A stretch of DNA of 64,000 nt from Desulfuromonadales bacterium (lineage in GTDB: Bacteria; Desulfobacterota; Desulfuromonadia; Desulfuromonadales; JAHYIW01): positions 1 through 64,000 of the forward strand of contig JARGFI010000001.1 of NCBI GenBank assembly GCA_029210745.1, written 5' to 3'. A program made the position numbers and the translations under genes. The notes under the pieces are model-generated. The model saw nothing but the letters and a program-made list of their open reading frames with translations, had not been told where the DNA came from and made no database searches. Below, one piece after another: positions 51,893-58,947 of this stretch (position 1 is the stretch's first letter; every line of letters starts with the position of its first letter).

Positions 51893-52335
51893 TGGAAGAA
51901 TACGGCACGGTCGTCGAACTCAAAGATGCCGGGGTGGCCACGATTCTTTGTTGCCGCAGCAGCATGTGTGAACATTGCGCCGCGGCGGAAGCCTGTCACT
52001 CTGGCAACGATAAACAAACCATGCTCGTCGATGCCATTAACCCCCTCGGTGCCACCGTCGGTCAACGGGTCAGGCTCGCGGTCGATACCAGCAGTTTTCT
52101 GCGCTCGTCATTTATCCTTTATATTGTCCCGCTGATCGCCCTGGTGATCGGTGCGGCGAGTGGAGAGATGCTCGGTCGTTTGTTGCACCTGAACGCCGAT
52201 CCGAATCTGCTCGCCGCTCTGTTCGGTACGGTTTTTCTGGTCGGGTCGCTGCTTTTTATCAAGTTTGCCGGAAAAATCTTGTCGAACGAGCGTTACATGC
52301 CACGCATCACTGCGATCATTGAGGAAGAAAATTAG
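51889..52335 (+). CDS. rseC: SoxR-reducing system / RseC family protein
   Basis: About 148 residues. The RseC/MucC pattern: a short beta-rich start (EYGTVVELKDAGVATILCCRSSMCEHCAAAEACHSG) holding four clustered Cys, two membrane helices (SSFILYIVPLIALVIGAASG and LLAALFGTVFLVGSLLFIKFAG) and a basic tail. E. coli RseC modulates the envelope-stress factor and the Rsx/Rnf complex that reduces SoxR. Here it may act on an Rnf-type complex elsewhere in the genome; no rsx or rnf genes are nearby. It overlaps the amidohydrolase by four bases and leads smpB by three. Confidence 0.85.
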   Translation: MMEEYGTVVELKDAGVATILCCRSSMCEHCAAAEACHSGNDKQTMLVDAINPLGATVGQRVRLAVDTSSFLRSSFILYIVPLIALVIGAASGEMLGRLLHLNADPNLLAALFGTVFLVGSLLFIKFAGKILSNERYMPRITAIIEEEN

Positions 52336-52338
52336 TTT

Positions 52339-52797
52339 ATGGGGATCAAGATTATTGCCAACAATAAAAAAGCCTACCACGACTACTTCATCGAAGATAC
52401 CTGGGAGGCGGGGCTGGTGCTGACCGGGACGGAGATCAAATCGATCCGCGACGGCAAAGTCAGTCTCAAGGAATCGTTCTGTCGCATCCGCAACGGTGAG
52501 GCTTTTATCGACAATATGAATATCAGCGTCTACGAACAGGGAAATCGTTTCAACCACGACCCGACCCGTTCACGTAAACTGCTGCTGCATCGCCTCGAAA
52601 TCGAAAAAATATCGAAGCGGGTGGAAGAGCGCGGTTATACCCTGATTGCCACCAAACTTTATCTCAAGGGTGGCCGTGCCAAGGTTGAAGTTGGCGTCGG
52701 CAAGGGGAAACATCTTTATGACAAACGCGAAACGCTTAAGCGTCAACAGGCGAATCGCGAGTCAGAGCGGGCGATTCGCGAACATCGTGATGGTTGA
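52339..52797 (+). CDS. smpB: SsrA-binding protein SmpB
   Basis: About 152 residues. SmpB features: [80 protein letters not shown], and [37 protein letters not shown], with the basic C-terminal tail that reaches the decoding centre. It binds tmRNA for trans-translation. The tmRNA gene ssrA lies 118 bases downstream on the same strand, a common arrangement. Nothing unusual. Confidence 0.97.
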   Translation: MGIKIIANNKKAYHDYFIEDTWEAGLVLTGTEIKSIRDGKVSLKESFCRIRNGEAFIDNMNISVYEQGNRFNHDPTRSRKLLLHRLEIEKISKRVEERGYTLIATKLYLKGGRAKVEVGVGKGKHLYDKRETLKRQQANRESERAIREHRDG

Positions 52798-52915
52798 AGT
52801 AAATTCTCGATTATTGCGCTAAATACTCGGAATTCAGTTATTTTGTTTATTTTCTTTGGCGTTTGTGCCATACTTCATCTGTATCGAAAAATTAAAGCAA
52901 GTTCTTTGAGAATAT

Positions 52916-53267
52916 GGGGGTGACCTGGTTTCGACGGGGATTGGAAGCGCAAGTGGCATGCCGGAGTGGGCTGGCTCCGTAACTAAGCCCATCATGTATA
53001 AACGCCGATACTGACGTTCAATACGCACTGGCAGCTTAATTGCTGTCACGTTTTTTGTTCCATCGCTCATGTGGAGCTTGAAACGTTAATTTAGTGAGCT
53101 AGTCTCGATATCTGTTCGCGGTGGCGAGGCGAAACCTTAGCGAAATCGCCCGAAGGGAATCCTGTTCGTGGGAGTTCTCAGGGTTAAATTTAAAACACGG
53201 ACTACGCATGTAGAAGCTTGATGTGAAAAATTTTCGGACGCGGGTTCGATTCCCGCCACCTCCACCA
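52916..53267 (+). ncRNA. ssrA: Transfer-messenger RNA (tmRNA)
   Basis: The 5' end GGGGGTGACCTGGTTTCGAC and the 3' end GGTTCGATTCCCGCCACCTC with CACCA are those of tmRNA. The acceptor stem pairs GGGGGTG (52916) with CACCTCC, one G-U pair included, then A and CCA. The tag frame reads from GCC GAT ACT: ADTDVQYALAA then TAA, ending in the usual ALAA degron. The 3' half is followed by a strong hairpin. The T-loop and acceptor region at 53238-53267 is a classical integrase site, and an accessory island lies directly behind. Confidence 0.95.
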
Positions 53268-53271
53268 TTTA

Positions 53272-53327
53272 AAAAAGACAGACCCGTCCACTAACCGCGT
53301 CCGGTTGGTGGACGGGTCTGTCTTTTT
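53272..53327 (+). terminator. Strong hairpin after ssrA
   Basis: AAAAAGACAGACCCGTCCAC...CGGTTGGTGGACGGGTCTGTCTTTTT forms a stem of over 20 pairs (one G-U) around CGTC, with A and T tails on both sides. It can terminate in both directions and marks the end of the housekeeping block. Confidence 0.85.
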
Positions 53328-53330
53328 CTG

Positions 53331-53976
53331 TGTATTGTCAGCGACTTACGTCGCTATTAGAGTGTCGGCGCTATCGCCATAATCACTCCCTTTTCGGGAC
53401 TACGGCTTGCGAAGCAAACGGAGCGCGAGCCTTTAGGCGAGTCCCGCAGGGATGCCACCGCGTTAGCGGGGCACAAATCCGTCATACCTCGCTTCTCTTT
53501 CGCCTCAAAATTCTCCGCATTCTTACCCCCATTCTCCGGACCTCGTCCGGTGTCCTGCATTTTTTTCTGCAACAGCTGTTCGGCGGCATCAAAGGCAAAC
53601 TGGTTGATACTTTTCATGATTTAAGTCAAACAGGTCGTTGATGTCCATGGTTGGTTGCTCCTCGTTGTGGGTTCTGCCCTTACTTACCGGAGAGACGGAG
53701 ACAAAAACGCAAGACAGCAGATTTGGACGTCCGTCAGGACGCCCGAAGGGTGAGCGCCAGGGATGGTGCGAATCAAAGTGTCGGGCGTCGGCTGAATTTT
53801 TTTCGTGCTGGTTTTCTGGGGCTTGCTTACCGGATGGTCGCGGGATGTGTCGGTGAAAATCGGAAAAAATCCCGCAACTGACCCAGGTTTCCCGTTTTCT
53901 TCTTGTCTTTATGGGTGGCCAGGGTTATCTTTCTTTATCAATTTTTCACTACGAATCTCTTCCGAACGGTGAGGTC
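53331..53976. other. Hairpin-rich debris at the ssrA-proximal island edge
   Basis: This 640-base stretch between ssrA and the excisionase-like gene holds no gene I trust. Its first part (53341-53478) is a string of mini-hairpins described as a finding. A minus-strand pair of small ORFs overlaps at 53589-53648 (19 codons, GAGGAG upstream) and 53357-53617 (87 codons); both look like remnants of a mobile element. The + strand ORFs at 53638-53881 start without support. The area fits scar tissue from integration and loss. No integrase is visible. Confidence 0.6.
53357..53617 (-). CDS. Small hypothetical ORF, possible mobile-element remnant
   Basis: 86 residues starting MKSINQFAFDAAEQLLQKKM, a plausible helix, then a Gly/Asn/Lys-rich stretch and a tail (VASLRDSPKGSRSVCFASRSPE) that is encoded by the mini-hairpin string. 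The start overlaps a 19-codon frame on the same strand (MDINDLFDLNHEKYQPVCL at 53589-53648) that has a good GAGGAG. The opening helix may be the true start of a lost gene whose 3' part has been replaced. I do not recognise it and would not count it as a functional gene. Confidence 0.25.
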   Translation of the reverse strand: MKSINQFAFDAAEQLLQKKMQDTGRGPENGGKNAENFEAKEKRGMTDLCPANAVASLRDSPKGSRSVCFASRSPEKGVIMAIAPTL

Positions 53977-54189
53977 ATGGATAAAATCGACAAATGGCTG
54001 ACCATTGATGAACTGGCGGCTTACATCAAGATGAGCCGGACCAAGCTCTACGGCATGGCCCAGCGCGGCGAAATCCCCGCCTCCAAGATCGGCACCCAAT
54101 GGCGTTTCGACCGGGAGGAGATCGATCAGTGGATGAAGGCGCACGCGACCGGAAATGTCGGGGCCGACAATAAGGACAAGAAGCAATGA
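53977..54189 (+). CDS. Excisionase-like helix-turn-helix protein
   Basis: About 70 residues from ATG 53977; the longer track form is not supported. The winged-helix excisionase motif is clear: WLTIDELAAYIKMSRTKLYGMAQRGEIPASKIGTQWRFDREEIDQWMKAHA, as in MerR-like or excise-family (binding domain) proteins. Such proteins bind DNA to direct excision or regulate defence operons. It overlaps the next tiny ORF by four bases. Together with its position behind ssrA it marks the start of the island. It might be the regulator of the restriction block that follows. Confidence 0.8.
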   Translation: MDKIDKWLTIDELAAYIKMSRTKLYGMAQRGEIPASKIGTQWRFDREEIDQWMKAHATGNVGADNKDKKQ

Positions 54190-54263
54190 ACGGTGAAACC
54201 CGCAGCCAACTGGCCCACTTTATCCGCTCCATCCGCGACCGGCTCCGGGAGGTCATGGCATGA
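54186..54263 (+). pseudogene. 25-codon remnant of a type I methyltransferase (HsdM) start
   Basis: MNGETRSQLAHFIRSIRDRLREVMA is a close look-alike of HsdM N-termini (MNxxTHSQLxNFIWSICNLLR...), then a stop. It starts in an ATGA overlap with the previous stop and ends in an ATGA overlap with rhuM. I read it as the first exon-like stub of a deleted hsdM gene that kept its translational coupling. It is too short for the ORF track. Family link is by memory of HsdM N-termini, so moderate confidence. Confidence 0.45.
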
Positions 54264-55276
54264 GCACGCCGGACCGGGGAGAGCTGATCGTTTACCGTAC
54301 CGAGGATGGCCAGGCGGAAGTCCAGCTGCAAACCCTGGACGGCTCCGTCTGGCTGAATCAGGGCGAGATGGCCGAGCTGTTCGATACCACGAAGCAGAAC
54401 GTCAGCCTGCACATCAAGAACATCCTCAAGGAAGGGGAGCTGCCGGAGGATTCAGTTGTCAAGGAATACTTGACAACTGCCGAGGACGGAAAGCGTTACC
54501 AGACCAAGCATTACAATCTGCACATGATCCTGGCGGTGGGCTACCGGGTACGGTCACCGCGCGGCACCCAGTTTCGCCAGTGGGCTACCGCCCATCTGGC
54601 CGAATATCTGGTCAAGGGCTTCGTCATGGACGACGAGCGGCTCAAGAATCCCGGCGGCTGGGACTACTTCGACGAGCTGCTGGCCCGCATCCGCGAAATC
54701 CGCGCCTCCGAGAAGCGTTTCTACCAGAAGGTGCGCGACCTTTTTGCCCTCAGTTCTGATTACCGTTCCGACGACCGCGCTGCCCAGCTCTTTTTTGCCG
54801 AAACCCAGAACAAGCTGCTCTTCGCCGTCACCGGCCAGACCGCCGCCGAGATCGTCGTCTCCCGTGCCGACCCGGGCGCCCCCAACATGGCGCTTACCAA
54901 CTGGAGCGGCTCGCGGGTACGCAAGCACGACGTGATCGTGGCCAAGAACTACCTCTCCGCCGACGAGGTGGACACCCTCAACCGGCTGGTGGTCATCTTC
55001 CTGGAGCAGGCCGAATTGCGGGTGAAGGAGCGCAAGCAACTCACCCTCGACTACTGGCGGCAGAATGTGGACCGCCTTCTGGACTTCAACGAAAAGGCCG
55101 TGCTCACCCATGTCGGCAGTGTCTCGCGCGAGGCCATGGAGCGCATCGCCCGCGAACGCTTTGACGCCTTCGACGAAAACCGCCGCAGCGCCGAGGCTAG
55201 GCAGGCCGATGCCGAGGAGATCGAGGAGCTTGCGCGGATCGAAAAGCAGCTTGAACACAAAAAGGGGGAGCAATGA
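54260..55276 (+). CDS. RhuM family protein
   Basis: About 338 residues. The RhuM (virulence RhuM) pattern is full: GELIVYRTEDGQAEVQLQTLDGSVWLNQGEMAELFDTTKQNVSLHIKNILKEGEL, KRYQTKHYNLHMILAVGYRVRSPRGTQFRQWATAHLAEYLVKGFVMDDERLKNPGG, and the C-terminal YLSADEVDTLNRLVVIFLEQAELRVKERKQLTLDYWRQNVDRLLDFNEKAVL. It has an N-terminal winged-helix-like region of the type used for DNA binding. RhuM genes often sit inside type I restriction loci between hsdM and hsdS, which is exactly where this copy lies relative to two remnants. Function is undefined. Confidence 0.88.
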   Translation: MSTPDRGELIVYRTEDGQAEVQLQTLDGSVWLNQGEMAELFDTTKQNVSLHIKNILKEGELPEDSVVKEYLTTAEDGKRYQTKHYNLHMILAVGYRVRSPRGTQFRQWATAHLAEYLVKGFVMDDERLKNPGGWDYFDELLARIREIRASEKRFYQKVRDLFALSSDYRSDDRAAQLFFAETQNKLLFAVTGQTAAEIVVSRADPGAPNMALTNWSGSRVRKHDVIVAKNYLSADEVDTLNRLVVIFLEQAELRVKERKQLTLDYWRQNVDRLLDFNEKAVLTHVGSVSREAMERIARERFDAFDENRRSAEARQADAEEIEELARIEKQLEHKKGEQ

Positions 55277-55374
55277 ACTGCAAGCCTTACCCGGAATATG
55301 AAGAGATCGATCAGTGGATGAACAAAAAAACGAACGCATCGAGCAATCGAAAAACGGGGGATCAACATGCCTGA
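55273..55374 (+). pseudogene. 33-codon remnant of a type I specificity subunit (HsdS) start
   Basis: The frame starts in ATGA overlap with rhuM: MNCKPYPEYEEIDQWMNKKT, then Ser/Asn-rich residues and a stop inside the next gene's start. HsdS subunits commonly open with xYPxYKDSGVEWLG, so KPYPEY may be that start. The following EEIDQWM repeats a piece of the excisionase-like protein (REEIDQWMKAH), suggesting a recombination join of two gene ends. Too short for the track. Speculative but consistent with the hsdM-like stub before rhuM. Confidence 0.4.
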
Positions 55375-56905
55375 AGCTTTATCGAAAGAATCGCTAAATC
55401 TTCTATCTCGGGCGGATGCTTCGAGGAAAATTGCAAACGGCAAGCTCAAGGTGGAAACCAAAAGCGCTTTTGGCCAATACATGACCCCGGCCACGGTTGC
55501 TTCATTTATGGCTTCGTTGTTTCCCACCCCATCAAATCAGAGTATCCGGCTATTGGACCCCGGAGCAGGTGTTGGCAGTCTCACATCCGCTTTTGTCGAA
55601 CATCTCTGCAAAGGTAAAACCGGCTATCGCTTTGATTTGGACGCCTACGAAATAGACCCGGTCATGCGTTCATATCTGGAGAAGAATCTTAACTTGTGCG
55701 AAGCAACAGCAGCAGAAAATGGTGGTTCGGTAGCATGGAGTGTTTATGCTGACGACTTCATTTCTGAAGCATCAAGAAAGACGTCCTCGCTCAACAGCCT
55801 GTGGCCTGAAAAGGTTGATAGGTACACGCACTGCATTATGAATCCACCATATAAAAAGATTTCCAGTGCGTCACGCCACCGGACCTGTCTTCGCACCGCC
55901 GGAATTGAAACGGTTAATCTGTATTCTGCTTTCGTTGCCCTGTCCTTGCTGTTAATGGAAAAAGGCGGATATCTGGTTGCAATCATTCCGAGGAGTTTTT
56001 GCAATGGTCCGTACTATCGTCCTTTCCGTGAGTTCATGCTGAAACATGCCGCTGTACGCCGCATTCATCTGTTCGGTTCCAGGAACAAGGCGTTTAAGGA
56101 AGACAAGGTTCTTCAGGAAAATATCATCCTAGCGCTTGAAAAAGGCGGATTGCAGAACGGCGTCACTGTCTCGACTTCTACCGACGATACATTCTCCGAC
56201 ACAACCATTTCTGATTATCAATTCAAGGAAATTGTCCGCGAGGATGACAAAGAACTTTTTATTCATATTCCGGCGACACCGGAAGCTGATTTCCTCGACG
56301 ACGCGAAAGCATTTAATCACTCGCTTTCACAACTTGGGATACAGGTTTCAACCGGCCCGGTCGTGGATTTTCGCATGAAGGATCAATTGAAAGTCATGCC
56401 TGAAGCGGGAACAGTGCCGTTGTTGTACCCATGTCATTTCAAGGGGCAGTCCATGCAATGGCCGATAGAAGGAGGGAAAAAGCCAAACGCGATTTTGTGT
56501 AACGAGGAAACGCAAAAATGGCTTTATCCGAATGGCTTTTATACCGTGGTGCGCCGTTTTTCATCAAAAGAAGAGCGGCGGAGGATTGTGGCGAGCGTCG
56601 TTGACCCTGCTGTGTTTGGTGAAACGGAGAAGCTTGGCTTGGAAAATCATCTCAATGTTTTCCATAGCAATAAAGAGCCGCTAACGGAGACTCTTGCGAG
56701 AGGGCTTGCCGTCTTTCTCAATTCGACGGCTGTTGATGACAACTTTCGGCGGTTTAGCGGTCACACACAAGTAAATGCAACTGATCTTAAACTTATGAAG
56801 TACCCGAGCCGCAAGGCCCTCATTGAACTCGGAAAATGGGCAATCAAGCAAGGGGATTTAAACCAGGAAATGATCGACGAAGAAATGGAGAGAATCGCAG
56901 AATGA
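55367..56905 (+). CDS. Eco57I/BsuBI-type N6-adenine DNA methyltransferase
   Basis: About 512 residues. Motifs of the gamma-type N6-adenine methylases: SAFGQYMTPATVASFMASLF at the start, RLLDPGAGVGSLTSAFVEHL (SAM site, motif I), FDLDAYEIDPVMRSYL, and the catalytic CIMNPPYKKIS (NPPY, motif IV). Then NLYSAFVALSLLLMEKGGYLVAIIPRSFCNGPYYRPFREFMLKH. The long C-terminal half is target recognition. The stop overlaps the endonuclease gene (ATGA), and the pair fits the PstI/BsuBI system, where methylation protects CTGCAG; that site is only a guess here. ATG 55367 has GGGGGA upstream. Confidence 0.9.
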   Translation: MPEALSKESLNLLSRADASRKIANGKLKVETKSAFGQYMTPATVASFMASLFPTPSNQSIRLLDPGAGVGSLTSAFVEHLCKGKTGYRFDLDAYEIDPVMRSYLEKNLNLCEATAAENGGSVAWSVYADDFISEASRKTSSLNSLWPEKVDRYTHCIMNPPYKKISSASRHRTCLRTAGIETVNLYSAFVALSLLLMEKGGYLVAIIPRSFCNGPYYRPFREFMLKHAAVRRIHLFGSRNKAFKEDKVLQENIILALEKGGLQNGVTVSTSTDDTFSDTTISDYQFKEIVREDDKELFIHIPATPEADFLDDAKAFNHSLSQLGIQVSTGPVVDFRMKDQLKVMPEAGTVPLLYPCHFKGQSMQWPIEGGKKPNAILCNEETQKWLYPNGFYTVVRRFSSKEERRRIVASVVDPAVFGETEKLGLENHLNVFHSNKEPLTETLARGLAVFLNSTAVDDNFRRFSGHTQVNATDLKLMKYPSRKALIELGKWAIKQGDLNQEMIDEEMERIAE

Positions 56906-57858
56906 GCCAGGATAAAAACCATAAGCAAATCAGTGATGCGATCAATATCCTGGCAGCTCTTGGAATGCCGAGGGCGCAGCAAAACGAGCGTTCCGCGCTC
57001 TGTCTTCTTGCATTGCTGAATCTCACGCCTAGCAAGAAGTGGAAGAAGTCTGAAAAGCCGCTGATGGGGATAACGCCCATCATGGACTGGGCGCGTGAGC
57101 ACTATCAAAAGGACTACGCCCCAAATACTCGGGAAACCGTCAGGCGGCAAACCATGCATCAGTTCGTGGATGCAGGAATCGCACTCTACAATTCCGACAA
57201 ACCCGCCCGGCCAGTGAACAGCCCCAAGGCTGTTTACCAGATTGAAGATACCGTTCTGGAGTTACTGCGTTCCTTTGGCACTTCGGCATGGCATGACAAC
57301 CTGACTTCCTACCTTGCCGACAAAGAGACCCTTGCGGCGCGTTACGCGATGGAACGGGAACAGAATCGGGTTCCCGTAAAAATCGCCAAGGGCAAGGAGA
57401 TCACCCTGAGTCCCGGTGAGCATAGCGAACTGATACGAGACATCATTGAGGAGTTCGGACCTCGATTCGTTCCCGGCGGTGTGCTGATCTATGCTGGCGA
57501 TACCGGTGACAAATGGGGATATTTTGATGCGCCGTTGCTTTCCGATCTCGGCGTCAGTGTCGATTCTCACGGGAAGATGCCTGATGTAGTTCTGTTCTGT
57601 CCGAAAAGAAACTGGCTGTTACTCGTTGAATCCGTTACCAGCCACGGACCTGTGGACGGCAAAAGGCATGCGGAGCTGTCACAGCTTTTCGCAAATTCCA
57701 AAGCGGGACTTGTCTACGTCACCGCATTTCCGAACCGTTCCCTTATGGGTCGGTATCTTGGAGAAATCGCATGGGAAACGGAAGTATGGGTAGCTGATGC
57801 TCCATCCCATTTGATTCATTTCAATGGAGAAAGGTTCCTCGGGCCATATGCAGATTGA
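56902..57858 (+). CDS. BsuBI/PstI family restriction endonuclease
   Basis: About 318 residues from ATG 56902, overlapping the methyltransferase stop; the track start at 56836 is inside that gene. The family plan is clear: an N-terminal helical part (ISDAINILAALGMPRAQQNERSALCLLALLNLTP), MGITPIMDWAREHYQKDYAPNTRETVRRQTMHQFVDAGIALYNSDKPARPVNSPKAVYQI, and the C-terminal nuclease core with PGGVLIYAGDTGDKWGYFD, MPDVVLFCPKRNWLLLVESVTSHGPVDGKRH, which supplies the PD...E-type metal site. It cuts unmethylated DNA at the cognate site. Nothing appears truncated, so the system should be active. Confidence 0.92.
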   Translation: MSQDKNHKQISDAINILAALGMPRAQQNERSALCLLALLNLTPSKKWKKSEKPLMGITPIMDWAREHYQKDYAPNTRETVRRQTMHQFVDAGIALYNSDKPARPVNSPKAVYQIEDTVLELLRSFGTSAWHDNLTSYLADKETLAARYAMEREQNRVPVKIAKGKEITLSPGEHSELIRDIIEEFGPRFVPGGVLIYAGDTGDKWGYFDAPLLSDLGVSVDSHGKMPDVVLFCPKRNWLLLVESVTSHGPVDGKRHAELSQLFANSKAGLVYVTAFPNRSLMGRYLGEIAWETEVWVADAPSHLIHFNGERFLGPYAD

Positions 57859-57915
57859 AATGAACTCAACACGCCACGGTCAATTCAGAAAAGCTCGAAT
57901 CAGGGAAGGTTGGGC

Positions 57916-58932
57916 ATGAGCGCAGAAGCCACATACAACCCGCCCTACACCATCACTCCCGAGATCCTGAACCGGGTCGCCGCGATCAGCTTTGGCCTAG
58001 GGCGGTTAACCGTGCTCACCGACCAGGCGAGAGCCTTGCGGCTGCGGCGCATCAACCGCATCCGCACCATCCACGGCTCACTGGCCATCGAAGGCAACAC
58101 CCTGAGCGAAGCGCAGATCACCGCGATTCTGGAGGGCAAGCGGGTCATCGCCCCGCCCCGCGAGGTGCAGGAGGTGAAAAACGCCCTGGCCGCCTACAAC
58201 CTTTTCGACACCTGGAAGCCCGGTGTGGAAAAGGACTTGCTGGAGGCGCACAAGATTCTAATGTCCGGCCTGATCGACGAGTCGGGACTGTATCGGCATG
58301 GCGGCGTTGGCGTGATGGCAGGGCAGCAGGTGATCCACACGGCCCCGCCCGCCGACCGGGTGCCGCAACTGATGGCCGATCTGTTCGGCTGGCTGGCCGC
58401 CACTGATGCCCATCCGCTCATCGCCAGTTCGGTCTTTCACTACGAGTTCGAATTCATCCACCCCTTTGCCGATGGCAACGGCCGCATGGGACGGCTGTGG
58501 CAGAGTCTGATTCTGGCCCGCTGGAATCCCCTGTTCGCCGACATCCCGGTGGAAAGCCTGATCTTCGAGCACCAGGCCGAGTACTACCAGGCTATTCAGG
58601 AAAGCACCCAAAAGACCGACTCCGCGCCCTTCATCGCCTTCATGCTGCGGATGATTCTGGATACGGCGACCAGCTCGACCCCGGAAGTTACACAGGAAGT
58701 CACCCCGGAAGTTCGACTGCTTTCAGTTCTTGCCGGAGAAATGACCCGGCAACAGCTCAAAGAGGCGCTTGGACTGAAAGATGATGAGCATTTCCGCAAG
58801 GCCTACCTGCTCCCGGCTCTGGAGGCCGGTCTGATTGCAATGACTATCCCCGATAAGCCGCGCAGCAGCAAACAGAAATACCGGTTCACCGGCAAGGGTC
58901 TTCAGATGATGGCCCGGCACGGCAGTGGATAA
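57916..58932 (+). CDS. Fic family protein (AMP-transferase fold)
   Basis: About 338 residues from ATG 57916 behind GGAAGG. The Fic active site reads HPFADGNGRMGRLW (HPFxxGNGRxxR), complete. The inhibitory helix is present near residue 55: SLAIEGN, fitting (S/T)xxxE(G/N), which blocks ATP until displaced, so this is a self-inhibited class II type. The N-terminal Fic_N region (TITPEILNRVAAISFGLGRL) and a C-terminal winged-helix part (EMTRQQLKEALGLKDDEHFRKAYLLPALEAGLI) follow. A VTQEVTPEVRLL linker repeats a short VTxEV. Substrate unknown. It lies between the restriction pair and the Wadjet genes. Confidence 0.92.
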   Translation: MSAEATYNPPYTITPEILNRVAAISFGLGRLTVLTDQARALRLRRINRIRTIHGSLAIEGNTLSEAQITAILEGKRVIAPPREVQEVKNALAAYNLFDTWKPGVEKDLLEAHKILMSGLIDESGLYRHGGVGVMAGQQVIHTAPPADRVPQLMADLFGWLAATDAHPLIASSVFHYEFEFIHPFADGNGRMGRLWQSLILARWNPLFADIPVESLIFEHQAEYYQAIQESTQKTDSAPFIAFMLRMILDTATSSTPEVTQEVTPEVRLLSVLAGEMTRQQLKEALGLKDDEHFRKAYLLPALEAGLIAMTIPDKPRSSKQKYRFTGKGLQMMARHGSG

Positions 58933-58947
58933 CCCCCAGGGGAAGAT

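Noticed and set aside
53238-53267. A tRNA gene at the T-loop-like sequence before the island.
   Set aside because: It is the 3' end of tmRNA; no D-arm or anticodon arm precedes it.
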